In this document: in pieces, positions 12,201 through 23,181 of the stretch
Numbering within the stretch: position 1 is the first letter of the stretch
How the letters are laid out: each line of letters starts with the position of its first letter
Assembly: GCA_004835665.1 (NCBI GenBank)
Contig: RBKR01000008.1
Coordinates: forward strand, 620,001 to 684,000
DNA from: Phoma sp. XZ068
Taxonomy: Eukaryota; Ascomycota; Dothideomycetes; Pleosporales; Didymellaceae
Direction of reading: 5' to 3'
Length of the DNA: 64,000 nt
Notes under the pieces: generated by a model
Told to the model about the DNA's origin: nothing
Seen by the model: the letters and a program-made list of their open reading frames with translations, nothing else
Database searches by the model: none
Translations under genes and position numbers: made by a program

Positions 12201-13733
12201 TGAGTTCACGGGCGCGGAACTTGTAGCCGATGTCGATTGCTTTCCATGTGTCCTTGCGTCCATGCTTTAGGGAGTACATAACCTTGTCGGTGTCGCCTTC
12301 ATCATAGACTGCTACCAGAATTGACCCTTGGTCACCGAACTCGTATTTGTGCGCTTCCTCGAGAGCCAGTTCCCAGGTAAGACCAGCGTCGTCTGAGACA
12401 TACAGATCGCCGTCGGTGTATTTACCCAGCTGATCTCCGGTATTGCCCACACCCATGACCATGCCAGGAGCCAGGCTAGAGAAGACGCGGCCGCTATTGT
12501 GAAGGTTCGTGACGGAGTGGAGGTGCAGCTCCTTGTCCTTGCCCTTGACCTCCAGCTTTTCGAAGGTCCGGCCGTCGTCAAAACTGATTTTCGACTTCAA
12601 CTTCTTTGGAGAGCCCTTCTTCTCATAATCCTCCCAATTATCGACGACGTTAACCATGACCACGCCCTGTATGTTGGCGATCTTCTCGAAGTCTACGAAA
12701 CCTCGCTCGTTGCGGTTCATGTGCTCGACGTTCTTCGTGAAGTATGTACCGTTCGAGTTACTCGTGTACAGAGTGCCCATCGCGGTGTACTTTGATGTCA
12801 TAACGTCGACCTGGATGCTGTAATTTGTTGATTCGAGAATTGTGTACGCGTCTTGCTCGACTTTATGATCGCCAAACTCAGCATGGTGCCAGGTATCGGT
12901 ATCGGTCGTGACGTAGAGAGTAAGTTCGCTCGAGTGGTCGGCCTTCGCAGCCGCAACGATGTATCCTTTCACAGCTGCCATGTTTGCCATGCCTTGTACG
13001 GTACGTCCTGAGGACATGACGGGCTCATCGAAGTCTTTGAAGTAGCTATGGATGTCAGCACATTTGAAGGCCGCAGGATGTATCTTCTAACTTACTTGTC
13101 GGAGGTCAATAGCCTAAAGTCCTTCGTTCGGTCTGAGTATTTTCCTCTTGTAATGCACAAGATGCGGTCATCGTGCTTATCGCTGTCCATAAGGAACCTC
13201 TCGGAGCCTTTCGCCCATTGACACATGCGGCGGTCTTCGATGAGAAGCTTCGGTTCTGACTTGAAGCCATCGGTGGTGTAGTATGTACGTCCGAGACATG
13301 GCGCGGTGAAGCAGTTGTCGATCTCGTTGACCAAGATCTTCTTGGGATCTGTCGCATGCCAGCTGAGAGGTGCTTCTGGCGACGGTGGAAGCTCGGTCTT
13401 GAATGAGCTCCAAGTCTCTCCCTGATCGTACGTGATCCAGTGTTTTGTCTCGCCCAAGACTGTGGCAACCTTGTTGTGGTACGGATTCTTAAGAATGCCA
13501 TTTCCGTTCATTTCTTTTTCCTGCTTCCACCCTCGTCCGGCATCTTCCGATCTCCATATCCTACCGCTCTCGAGTTCTTGCAGTAGGGCGACCTTGGAAT
13601 CGTCGAAGTAGAGGATGTTCACGAGCTCGTTCTTGAATCCGGTCGTCTCGAAGAGCGGCGCATCTTTCTTGGCGGCGATAGAGGGCGCGAGGGCCAATAA
13701 CGCCGGCAGCAGCAGGCCTGTGTTATACCGCAT
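9241..13733 (-). CDS. vps10: Vacuolar protein sorting/targeting receptor Vps10
   Basis: Type I sorting receptor that cycles between the late Golgi and endosomes and carries vacuolar hydrolases such as carboxypeptidase Y. It returns through retromer. Exons are 13733-13096 and 13045-9241; the intron has GTAAGT...TAG ends, and the joined frame gives 1480 residues, in the family range. The protein has a signal peptide (residues 1-21), two tandem Vps10/sortilin beta-propeller regions with repeated DGRTFEK/DAGLTWE-like BNR motifs, and cysteine-rich 10CC-type modules after each (for example ECDVIRDYECDVNF). Two hydrophobic segments follow, near 1357-1381 and 1406-1431, then a Gly-rich cytosolic tail ending in an acidic patch. 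The second hydrophobic segment is found in several filamentous-fungal homologues. Assignment is secure. Confidence 0.96.
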
Positions 13734-14626
13734 GATGCATAGAGGCGATAAAGACTGTGGAGGGTGAAGGATGGATTGGATGTGTGCTTATTTGACAGCT
13801 GGCTGCTTCGCCGTCTGCAGCCTTGTCGAGCTGGAGGCAGCTGGTCTTGGCGTCTCTTGAAACAGTGGACGCGACGCAACGAAGAAGCTGCAGCAAGGCT
13901 TCGATGACGCCCGATAAGATGTTCTAGTCGCGAAACGTGCAGCCTACAATAAAATGCGTGCAATAAAAACAAAATGCGCAGGCACGCTGATACTGTTCGA
14001 TCAAACACAGCTCTCAAGTTTGGTGCTGGTCCCAGTGACGCGCGGAGCTTCGGGAACTGCCCGCATCCATCATCCCTGCCACTTGCAGTTATCGTTCTTG
14101 CCTAAACAAGCACGCGACCCTCTCATCTTCAGAACACCACCACAAATTGAAGTCCCCGACCTATGTTGATTCATCGAGTTGTCAGACCATATTCTCTCAT
14201 TCAGGGATCTCTCGACTGAACGATTCGATTTATGTCAACGGGTCCGCGCTTACGTGCGCTTCGGACATGCACCCAAGACTTTAAGCCCCCATGAAGAGTC
14301 AAACAACCCAGAGCCGCGGAACGTTGAGCATCCCATTCATAGCAAACAGACTGAACACCAACTACATTTGAGGTACTCGGCGGCAACGTTACGCCGACGA
14401 TGTGTCCGTGGGCGCTTCGAGAGCGAAACGCCAACGCTCATTGGCCGACAGTCTAGTATCCACCTTGACCCTCAACTGTGCCTCCCTCAGGTAAGAATAC
14501 ATCAGGCTTGGAAGATATTGTACCGTATAGAACGATTTTCTGTCGTTGAGCTTTAAAGCATGGCTTTCCGTTGGGTGATACCTGTGTATCCCAATTCCAA
14601 CAGCAATTATACCCAAGTTCGCGACA
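13734..14626. promoter_or_regulatory. Divergent promoter region between vps10 and the membrane-protein gene
   Basis: An 893-bp stretch between two outward-facing genes, so it must carry both promoters. No coding region was recognised in it. No clear TATA box close to either start was noted. Confidence 0.5.
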
Positions 14627-16995
14627 ATGTCCCTTGAACTTGAATCAAACCTAATCCACCGTGGTTTATGGTAAGTCTCTGAAGCCAATCTCTATCAACA
14701 TCTATACTCATGTATCCTCAGGACCAACTTGGCTTATGGCCCTGTTATGGGCAAGACAATCACCACCGATACTCAAATTGGCAACATTATAGTTGCCTTA
14801 CTGGCTGTCCTATCAACACTAGGTAAGTTCCATTCGTTTAGATCATTAATGATGCTAATTCACTGTAGCCACTGCGCACTTGTGGCACCTTGTCACATTC
14901 CTGATACATCAAATGCGTGCCACTGGACAGCCAGCAGATGCCCTCTTCAGACAACAACAGGCGCTCTTACGTACACTGCCCTCACCAAGCTCAGTCATGG
15001 CTGACACTATCAAGCTATGGTGGGCTTGGAGAGGCAAGGCTAAGAGACCACTACTTCGATCACTTGCTCTCTTGCTTATTGCAATCCTTTTCACAATAGC
15101 CACAGGTGCAGCCAGTGTGTTCTCTTCACTTGTTGTGGACACAACAAATTTGGAGGTGCTAGTCAAGAGCCCCAATTGTGGATGGGCACATCCGAAACGT
15201 ATGTTCGAATCGTCCATGGTGCCGCCCGTTAAGAAAGTCTCTGATCCGTATGCAAACCTATGCTACGGGGCAGGCACAAGCGCGAACCTTTCGTCAGCAT
15301 GCAGAACCCTAGTTCAGCGCGAGCTGCCATTCAACACCACTCGAGTCCCGTGTCCTTTTGAAGAGCTTGCTTGCGAGCCGAATCTGGAGTCGGTAAATTA
15401 TGATACTGGGCTCATGGATGTTGGGCGTTCGTTCGGACTGAATCTCCCAGACTCAGATGGTGTCAAGTTTCGTAGAACGATGACATGTTCACTCATGGCC
15501 ATCAACACCAAGTACAACACCGGAGTCCCATACAGTACTGCACCAGATGGTTCCAGGATACGCAACACTTCGGCAGACTCACGCTCTCTGTTGTTCGACT
15601 ACGGAACAATGTATCTTGGTGCTATCAATGGAACTACCGTGGCTGTAGACGAAGGCAGGGCCATTAGGATTCAGCAGTATACTTTGATGTATGCAACAGA
15701 TCTTCTCAAATCGTTGATTTCGCTAAAAAAAAAACCACCAGGAAATCCAGAAACTACACAAATCCTTTGGCACCGGTCGGTCGAGGATTTGATCCACGAC
15801 CCGAGCTTCGCCGCGACAACACCACACTCACACTCATCGTCGTTGGTCTCAACGCCGTTCTCTACCGGAACAAAGTCAACGATCCCCTTTTCAAAACAAG
15901 TCGGTCGCAGAAATATCAGGGCTTAGACGCCAAGGGTAATTCACGACAAGTAACCATGTATTACGCATCCCATATCGCTCGAGCACTCACCTGCCAGGAA
16001 CAAGTAAGTCGAAATGCCCATTTTTACGGAAACCCTTGCGCTAAATGATATCAGTATCAATTTTGCTACAAACTCGCTTCCGGAAAGGATGAGTGTACTG
16101 AGCTCGGCGAGCTCCCTCTCAGCGTCTTCCTTGGAAACCTACCTCCTCCACCCAACATCGACTTCAGCGCTTTCCCAAATGCAACTGAAATGCAGAAGAC
16201 AATCCTTAGGTTACTTGCAACATCTGCGTACGAATTCAACATCGCGAGCAATTCTATAGACTTAATGGCAAGATCAGTCGATGACCCTGACGTCGAAAAC
16301 GGACTCCCTGACGACCAATGGCTACGCGAGCTGGCGCGCTGGCAAAAGCAAGTCTTGGCATCTCTACAAGTTACTATGATCGACTATTCGATTGGTCCTG
16401 GTGTGCGCGATGCGGCTTTCCCTGGGAAGATTAGACCAGGAACTGACGCTGAGAAGAAGCTTTGCACAATGCAGAAGATGAGGAAATCCGGTAATGTTGT
16501 GTAAGCTTACATCCCTCCGATCCTTCCATATTTATCTAACAGCTAGGCAGAAACATTAATGTCTTCGGTCTATCTTTCATAATAGCGTTTTCTGTCCTTG
16601 TCGCTATCCTCGACATTTTCATCCTGAAATTCATGATATACCTCAGCAAATTTCGCGCCGCACTCAACCCTCGGATAGACCGCTGGATTCAAGATGGCAT
16701 CTGGCAATTGCAACGACGAGCATATGAAGGCGAAGGGTACCGGGACTGGACTGATCTGGAAGCGGATATACCGCTCACGGCTGAGAATAAGTTGAAGGAT
16801 CTGCCTATCTTGTGGTTGCCGAACAAGAGCCCAGCCGTGAACCACCACGGGGAGATATTCGAATCGACAACGACTATTGAGTCGCAACGGCCAGCAAGGA
16901 AGGATACGACAACGAATAGTGTGGAGCCAGTTGAGGATGGAGAAAACCGAGGGCGTAGAATATTGGGGTGGTTTAGGAGACAAGGGGGACCGTGA
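14627..16995 (+). CDS. Fungal multi-pass membrane protein of unknown function, with one apparent frameshift
   Basis: Five exons can be read: 14627-14670, 14722-14822, 14869-16003, 16055-16490 and 16547-16995. All have GT...AG introns, and an N-terminus beginning MSLELESNLIHRGLWTN. The family is common and expanded in Pezizomycotina; its function is unknown to me. The product (about 721 residues once the break is allowed for) has hydrophobic segments near residues 34-60 and 95-120. A long, probably extracytoplasmic, region with several N-x-S/T sites follows. A final membrane segment lies in exon 5 (INVFGLSFIIAF...), and the tail is charged. Within exon 3 the frame changes at an A10 run (15725-15734). 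The five exons total 2165 nt, one base short of a multiple of three, as expected from a single lost base. It may be a sequencing error or a young pseudogene. A decayed copy lies at 2685-4560. Confidence 0.78.
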
Positions 16996-18299
16996 CTAAA
17001 CTGAGTTGATAAACGCTTCCAATAGCATAGCAAAAACACCTCTAGAGAAATTTCAACAAAGTCATGGACTCAGTCAAGGTTCATTGTTCACTGCCGTTGG
17101 TCCACGATGCTACTCGTGTCGTTAATGGTGCCCGCGGGCGTTTGTAATGTCTTCTGACTTCACACTGGATAAGTTTTCTCCTTCTGTCAGAAATATGTGA
17201 GAGCACTCAGCCGGGTGCTACAGAGAGCAAGAAAGCGCTGACAGAAACCTTCGCGCCGCCAATTCACGCACATCACCAAACTCTACGGAGAGATCAATTC
17301 GACTTCGATTTGCTATGCTCTACACAAGGATTTGTATAGCACTCAGTCATCAATTCCTTCCCAGCGCTCTTCTCTACATCGGCTTGTGCCCGCATGACTT
17401 CCTTGGATGGTCTTGTTGACATCGCCGTCCCCACTCACTGCGCGATCTTTGGTCTCCTCTTAAGAAAAATGATCCTGCTTCGAAACAGAAGACCTCATAT
17501 ACGAGCAGCTACGCGTGGTTAATAACTTGTCACATCTCATTCTCTGCATTGTAGTGATATGTAATATATTTGCCTGCTCAGTTTCTACCTTATCAGCCTT
17601 CACCTCGAACTCTGATGATAGCACAGGCCTTATCCGCCCTGTCACAATACACGCTTGTAGAATTAGTGCCTGAGCTCTTTAAACATTGCAGTGTTAACAC
17701 CAGGTGCGCACTGAGCCTCGGACAGTCTTATTTGGGACGAATTTTACCAGTGATCTTGTAGAAAGCGAGTGACAGTGAACATGGCCGTTAGTGAAAACGA
17801 AACACTGATGAAATCTGCAAAGTTCGCAAACATGGTATCCATTTTCGTCCCTGAAGACTAATCCTTTCTATATCCATAGCCACTTGCACCAGCTACCCGC
17901 AGATGCTCCAAAGCCAGCTCCTGAACGAATGTGGGGTATAGGGGTATGAGAAAAGAGTAAAGCACGAAAAGCAACAAGAGGGGAATACAACAATCAGAAA
18001 GCACAATAGTCAATCAGTCCATCCGTACAAGATAAGTGCACCATACCTAGAACAGCCCAACATGTGTGTATATTCCCATCCTCTCAAGGACGTCCGTCCG
18101 CTGCTAAGACAATTTGATGGTGAAGGGTGTATTGAGGTGCACGATATGGGTAACATGCAAAAGCCAACCGTTGACCCGAAAGACTCGCTGTCGTAAATCG
18201 TCAATAAGGTGGGGTTGTTGAGAAGGGTAAAAGTCGAGATTAAAAGGTTTAAGGGTCAAAAGATCCGTGGAGTGTTCATGGTTGGACCAGTTGAGGCAT
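16996..18299. other. Intergenic between convergent genes
   Basis: About 1.3 kb between the 3' ends of the membrane-protein gene and hapB. It should hold both 3' untranslated regions. No gene seen. Confidence 0.5.
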
Positions 18300-19376
18300 T
18301 CAACCGTCATCCTCCGGATCGTCGTCTTCCTCATCCTCATCTTCCTCGCTGATGCTCTGCTGCGCCTTGGTCTTCTTGGGTGGACCGGCCTTCAGCTGAG
18401 TCTGAGAAGCCTTGCGCTTTGGGCCTCCGCTCCTGGCCTTGGGCGCGGGTGGGGCAGCGTTGTTCTCTTTGTTCTCAGTCTCGCCATCCTTGCCCTGAGC
18501 GTCCATGGCAGCGACTTCTTCGGCGGTCAAGAAACGACCACCAGGTCCACGCGGGCGGCGCATGGCGTGATTGTGTCTCGATTCGTGTAAGTACGGTTTG
18601 CGACCCTTAGATGTGAGACGGAGGGCATCCTCGAGCTTCTGTCTTGCAAGTCTGCGCTTTAGGATTCGGTGGAATTGTTTGGCATTGACGTAGAGTGGGG
18701 CTTCTTCAGCCTGCGCTCCAGCCACAAGTTCAGGCGACTGTTGGTGTTGTGGTGGCGCTGACATTTGAGGTGGGACTGAGATAGATGAGCGAGGTCCTAC
18801 GTGACTCATCACAGGTTGCGGCTGCTGCATCGCAGGACTACTGATCTGAGTGCTCATTCTGCGCTGTTGCATCTGGCTGGGGGTCATTTGCACCTGAGAG
18901 GCGAGAGGTCCAGCCATGCCAGCAGATACGGCGGTGGGCGAACGCGGGGCAGCGCGTCCATCTTGCTTCAATTGTCCTCCCGCCATGCGCGGAGATGCTC
19001 TGGGGTCTTGCGCAAGTTGTCCATGCATCGCGTTCTGATCATATCCGTATGCGCCCGCGGGGCCTGCAGCAGCAGCTGTAGCCATGGCTGCCGCTTGTGT
19101 TGGCGACATGCCATACCCTCCGGGCATGCCAGGCATGTAGCCTTGCTGTGCGTAGGCCATTTGCTGGGGGTGTTGCTGGTGTTGTGCGCCAGCTTGGCCA
19201 TATCCCTGTGATGGGAGAATTGGCGATGTTTGTTGATACGAGTGCATCTGTTGCTGTTGTGTGGGCGAGGTTATCGATGGATTCCCGGCAGCTGGGTTCT
19301 GAGCTCCGCCGTACGGCTGGATATGTCCAGGCGCATGCCCGTGGTGGGGCTGTTGGTATTGCGCGTAGTCAGTCAT
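18300..19376 (-). CDS. hapB: CCAAT-binding factor subunit HapB (NF-YA/HAP2)
   Basis: DNA-contacting subunit of the trimeric CCAAT-binding complex (with HapC and HapE). In fungi the complex acts on respiration, iron, redox and secondary-metabolism genes in the nucleus. It is read as a single exon of 358 residues, close to Aspergillus HapB. The conserved core is residues 226-283. The subunit-interaction half begins APLYVNAKQFHRILKRRLAR, and the DNA-binding half contains RKPYLHESRHNHAMRRPRG and GGRF. The N-terminus is Gln/Pro/Gly/Tyr-rich and probably disordered. The C-terminus has basic clusters (GGPKRKAS, GPPKKTKAQ) that could serve as nuclear localisation signals, then an acidic end. The core is intact, so the gene should be functional. 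Confidence 0.96.
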   Translation of the reverse strand: MTDYAQYQQPHHGHAPGHIQPYGGAQNPAAGNPSITSPTQQQQMHSYQQTSPILPSQGYGQAGAQHQQHPQQMAYAQQGYMPGMPGGYGMSPTQAAAMATAAAAGPAGAYGYDQNAMHGQLAQDPRASPRMAGGQLKQDGRAAPRSPTAVSAGMAGPLASQVQMTPSQMQQRRMSTQISSPAMQQPQPVMSHVGPRSSISVPPQMSAPPQHQQSPELVAGAQAEEAPLYVNAKQFHRILKRRLARQKLEDALRLTSKGRKPYLHESRHNHAMRRPRGPGGRFLTAEEVAAMDAQGKDGETENKENNAAPPAPKARSGGPKRKASQTQLKAGPPKKTKAQQSISEEDEDEEDDDPEDDG

Positions 19377-22300
19377 GGTAGGAATACTTGTTGTTGGTGT
19401 TGTGGGTGTACAAGGTGAGCTCGATGTGCGCGATTAGAAAGCGGCGTTGTTGTGAGTATTACCCCGGTTGCGCCACTGGCTGACACAGACGCAGGGTACT
19501 TGATCCTCGTGGAAGCCTCAGTCGTATATGGGACGAGCCTCAATTGCGAGTGCTCGTGTCGTGCGTTGCTTGAGAGGGAGGTCTCGTGTGATTCGTAGCA
19601 GAGTGTATGATGGGCGCGCAGTGACGCGACTTAGATAATAGCTCTACAAAGGCTGGTTGGAGAACGGCAGCCTAGAGCTGGGACCGGAATTAGTACGTGA
19701 CCAATAACGCGTATCGCGAGCAGCTGGAGGCTTACGGAGGATTGACTTTGGCTTGGTCGATATACTCAGTGGCTGATTTGACAGAGAGCTAGGTGGTGAA
19801 GGCTACCTCGACAGATGCGTCTTGTTTGCAGATCAAGTGCGGGAGCGTATGTCTAGGCGCGCAGTACAAGCTGGTCACGTCGCGGCAGAGCCGATGCTTG
19901 ATGCGTTGTCAATGGCCACGCTTATGAGGCGAAGTGCTCAAGACGCGCACGGTCGTAGTCTCAGCGCAGGTCTTGAGGCGCAATGACGACGATTGGATGC
20001 CGAGTCAGATCTGGGGCGGTGCACTCGCACAGAGGGCAGAGTGGGCCGGCGATGGTAAGAATACGCAGTCTAAAGGCCCGCTCCGTGTGGGGAAGAGTCC
20101 GTTTCAGGGCTTTGCCCAGTTAAAAAGGACTGCGAAAGATGTCTACACTGTTAAGAGTAACCGTCAGCTAGTCCGAGGCACAGATACTCGAGCAATTGGA
20201 GGAGGTCGAGGGTAGGCATGTGTTGGCGGGCGGGCGATTGGAGGTGATGCGTTGGCAATGCAGGTTCATGCACGCCCATGGAGACACTTACCGACTTTAT
20301 TCAGCGCGGCACATGCACGTCGCAAATGCACACCTGGTTGATTGCTGCGCCGGCGAGGTAACGCTGGCTGGCGTGGTAGTCGTGGTAGGGCTCTGGTAGC
20401 GGTGTTGCTAGAGCGTGCTCGGATGGCGGCTTCAAGTGACAGTGCTTCTTACGGCAGAGATATATGACAATGTGCAGGTGATGCTGGCGACAACAGGCTC
20501 AGTCCAAGTAACTGGCAGCGTATGCGATACAAAGCCGAGCAGTGTTAATGAGCCTTGTGATCCCCGTGCCTAATGGGGCGTTGTTAGCAAGAGCGCATGG
20601 CAGGCCGGGAAGGCGCGATGGTATATAGCGCTGGGGCCAGCATGACAGGTCCGAGAGCGAGCTGCGCGGGCAGCACTGCGAACGTCGCGAACGAACAGTG
20701 CAAAGAACATTGGGGCGCGTCGCGAGGACATTCAGTCGACGACGAGGTGCACCAGGCACATGGGCTGGGTGGACTTACGGATGCAGCAGGCCGCAGCAAA
20801 GTTCGGTCACGAGATTTTGTGGTGGTGAGGAGCGCGACTCGCGTTGACTGGCTGAGAGGGCGGCAGGACGCAGCTCTTGTCTTGCCGACGCGTGCGGATA
20901 CCTGATGGTACCAAATTTGCGCTGTGCAGCAGGCCGTGTCGAAGCGCCGAGCAGATACACAAAGGTACCCGGTGCGGTTTGACGTGTTGTGACCACGAGC
21001 GCGTTGTAGCGCAAGACTCGTGTTTCTGGTTGATGCGATGGCTAGTCGTGGTGGTGCAGGATGATTGGAGAAGGAAGGAGAAGCTGTGGTTGGGCGCGAG
21101 AGGGAAAGGGCGATGGGCGGGGTTCTTCTATTCGCGGAAGGCGCGGCCTGCCGACAGGGATACCTGCCAATAACAGGTCAGCCACGGGCGTGCCTTTCGC
21201 GACGCCCCAGCTGCTCAGTGCTGGGGTCTGGTCTGCGCGACCATGCTGCACATCACGGCTCGTCCGGGGAAAGGTGTGTTTCTAAAATCATGTCTTCACG
21301 ATGCAGCTCCAGTGTGAACTTGGTCCAGTTCGAAGCAGCTTCAAATGGCTGTGGCTACGGACAAGGGAGAGCCGTGCCGGACGTCATGGCCCGGTTCAGA
21401 AGCGGGCAGCAACGTAGCGGTCAGCCCGAGAGCTACGCAATGTGCAATTGAGTCCGCGGCAGGTGCAAGCGAACGTGCTCCTCATCACTGTCCAGCCCGC
21501 AGAAATGGAAATGCACAACCCACAGGCAAATCACAGTCGCACGTCGCCGAAAATCCCGCGCGCGTAGCCAACGTGATCCCACAGCGCTCAACTTGCTGTG
21601 TGTTCTGGCGGCCAATTCGCTGACCGGTCGAAATTGCGGCGGCCCCCAGCTTTGCTCTGCGCCGCGCGCCCAAGCTCCTTGACCCCGTGCTCCGAAACCG
21701 CAAGCCTCAACAGCAGACAGCGGGCGTGTACGTGCAAAGACAGCAAACAGCTTTGACCGTCGGTGTTACTCGGGCCAGACAGTCGCGCCGTGGTCACGGT
21801 CGTACAAAGCATATGTTTCCATCTCACCACCACCAAGCGTGCCTCTGCACGTAGTCTTCCATGGCCCTTCAGTGCCCAAGTGTTGCCCCGCTCGCTGCTC
21901 TACCCTGAACGCTGTAAAGTCCAGATGCGCCGCCTCGTGCTTTTGCTGTATTTCGCACCCGCTATCGAGCTGCAATGCTGCCATCTGGCATCCATTGGCT
22001 CAGCAGCTGTCTCGTCTGCGTCTCAGAAGCATACAACGTCAGCACGATTCCATGCAGCTTAGGCCACAGCGTGAGCGTCAAAGCTTCTGATCGTCATGCT
22101 GGGGCCAGCGTGCACATGGACGAGGCGTGCTCGTGGTCGCAGATCGTTCAGAATGCCTGTTTAGACAACATATCTCGGCTAGGTCAACCGCGTGCAAAGC
22201 TGAACGGCTTCTCAGTCCTGACGTGCTAGATGGAGCACTTAAACAAAGCTCACTGCTCAAGGACCAAGGCCAACCTCCAGCCTGCCCAACTGCGTCATCC

Positions 22301-23181
22301 CGTCCACCGCCTCTAGCCGTCGGCAGCCCGCCAGCCTGGTTCGGCCGATCACCCTCGCCGACATGTGAAGTCACACCAACCATGACAGCGTAGGATTGAT
22401 ACCCGCACAATGCCATCCCACCTTATCGCAACAGGAAACTCGACAGAAGAATCAAGTGGTGTTCTCGAAGAGTGATCCGTATGCAAACGCCGGTATTGTC
22501 TATCCTCATTATCATTGACCATGGCCAAACACTTGCTCGGGCCAGGATGAGACCATACCACTGGTCTGCGGCATGAACTTGATTGAGCAATGTTCCTGCC
22601 AACCTGCGACCATGCTTCCATACGAAGAGATGGAACCCACCACTGAGGCCAATTTACAATTCACCAACTAGGCCCGAGTGCTAGAGTCTGACTTTCAACC
22701 TGCATCATTCCCTACCTCTGTAGGGCACACAATTGCGACCCTGATGGGGTGCATCTGAACACAGCAGTAACTCATGCCAGCACGCGACACTTCCCTGTTT
22801 CTCCCAAGAAGCGGTGTTACTGTTGCTATATTTGATGTGGTGCACGCGACCGAGTCCTGCACTTCTTACCTTGCGTTTCACGGTTTATTGTTATTGCGCT
22901 CTGCAGATGGGTGGTGTTGTCCTATTTCCAAATCCTGGGGGTGAACATTTGACGTATTGCGAGGCTTTTCAATCGTTGTTGGTGTCTTATTATGCACTAT
23001 GTCTACTATGATATACAACTGAGTGATGCGCAAGCGACAGAATGACCGCCGTAATTGCATTGAAGGCAGCAGGGATATCGTTCGGACGGGAAAACCAAAA
23101 GTCGTTAGGCATAAATTGCGTAGAGATCGCAGCATCTTTCTCCTGGATCACCCTCCGTCCCCTACTTATTGGGCCATGTTC
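19377..23181. other. Long gene-poor region upstream of hapB
   Basis: A 3.8-kb stretch. Many frames of 60-130 codons occur on both strands, but they overlap each other, have no recognisable domain and no consistent splice signals, so I call none. A CCAAT pentamer at 19701-19705 lies about 325 bp upstream of the hapB start. More ATTGG/CCAAT motifs occur at about 19991, 20193, 20235 and 21062, near the number expected by chance. The part right of 22700 should include the 3' untranslated region of the zinc-finger gene. Confidence 0.4.
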
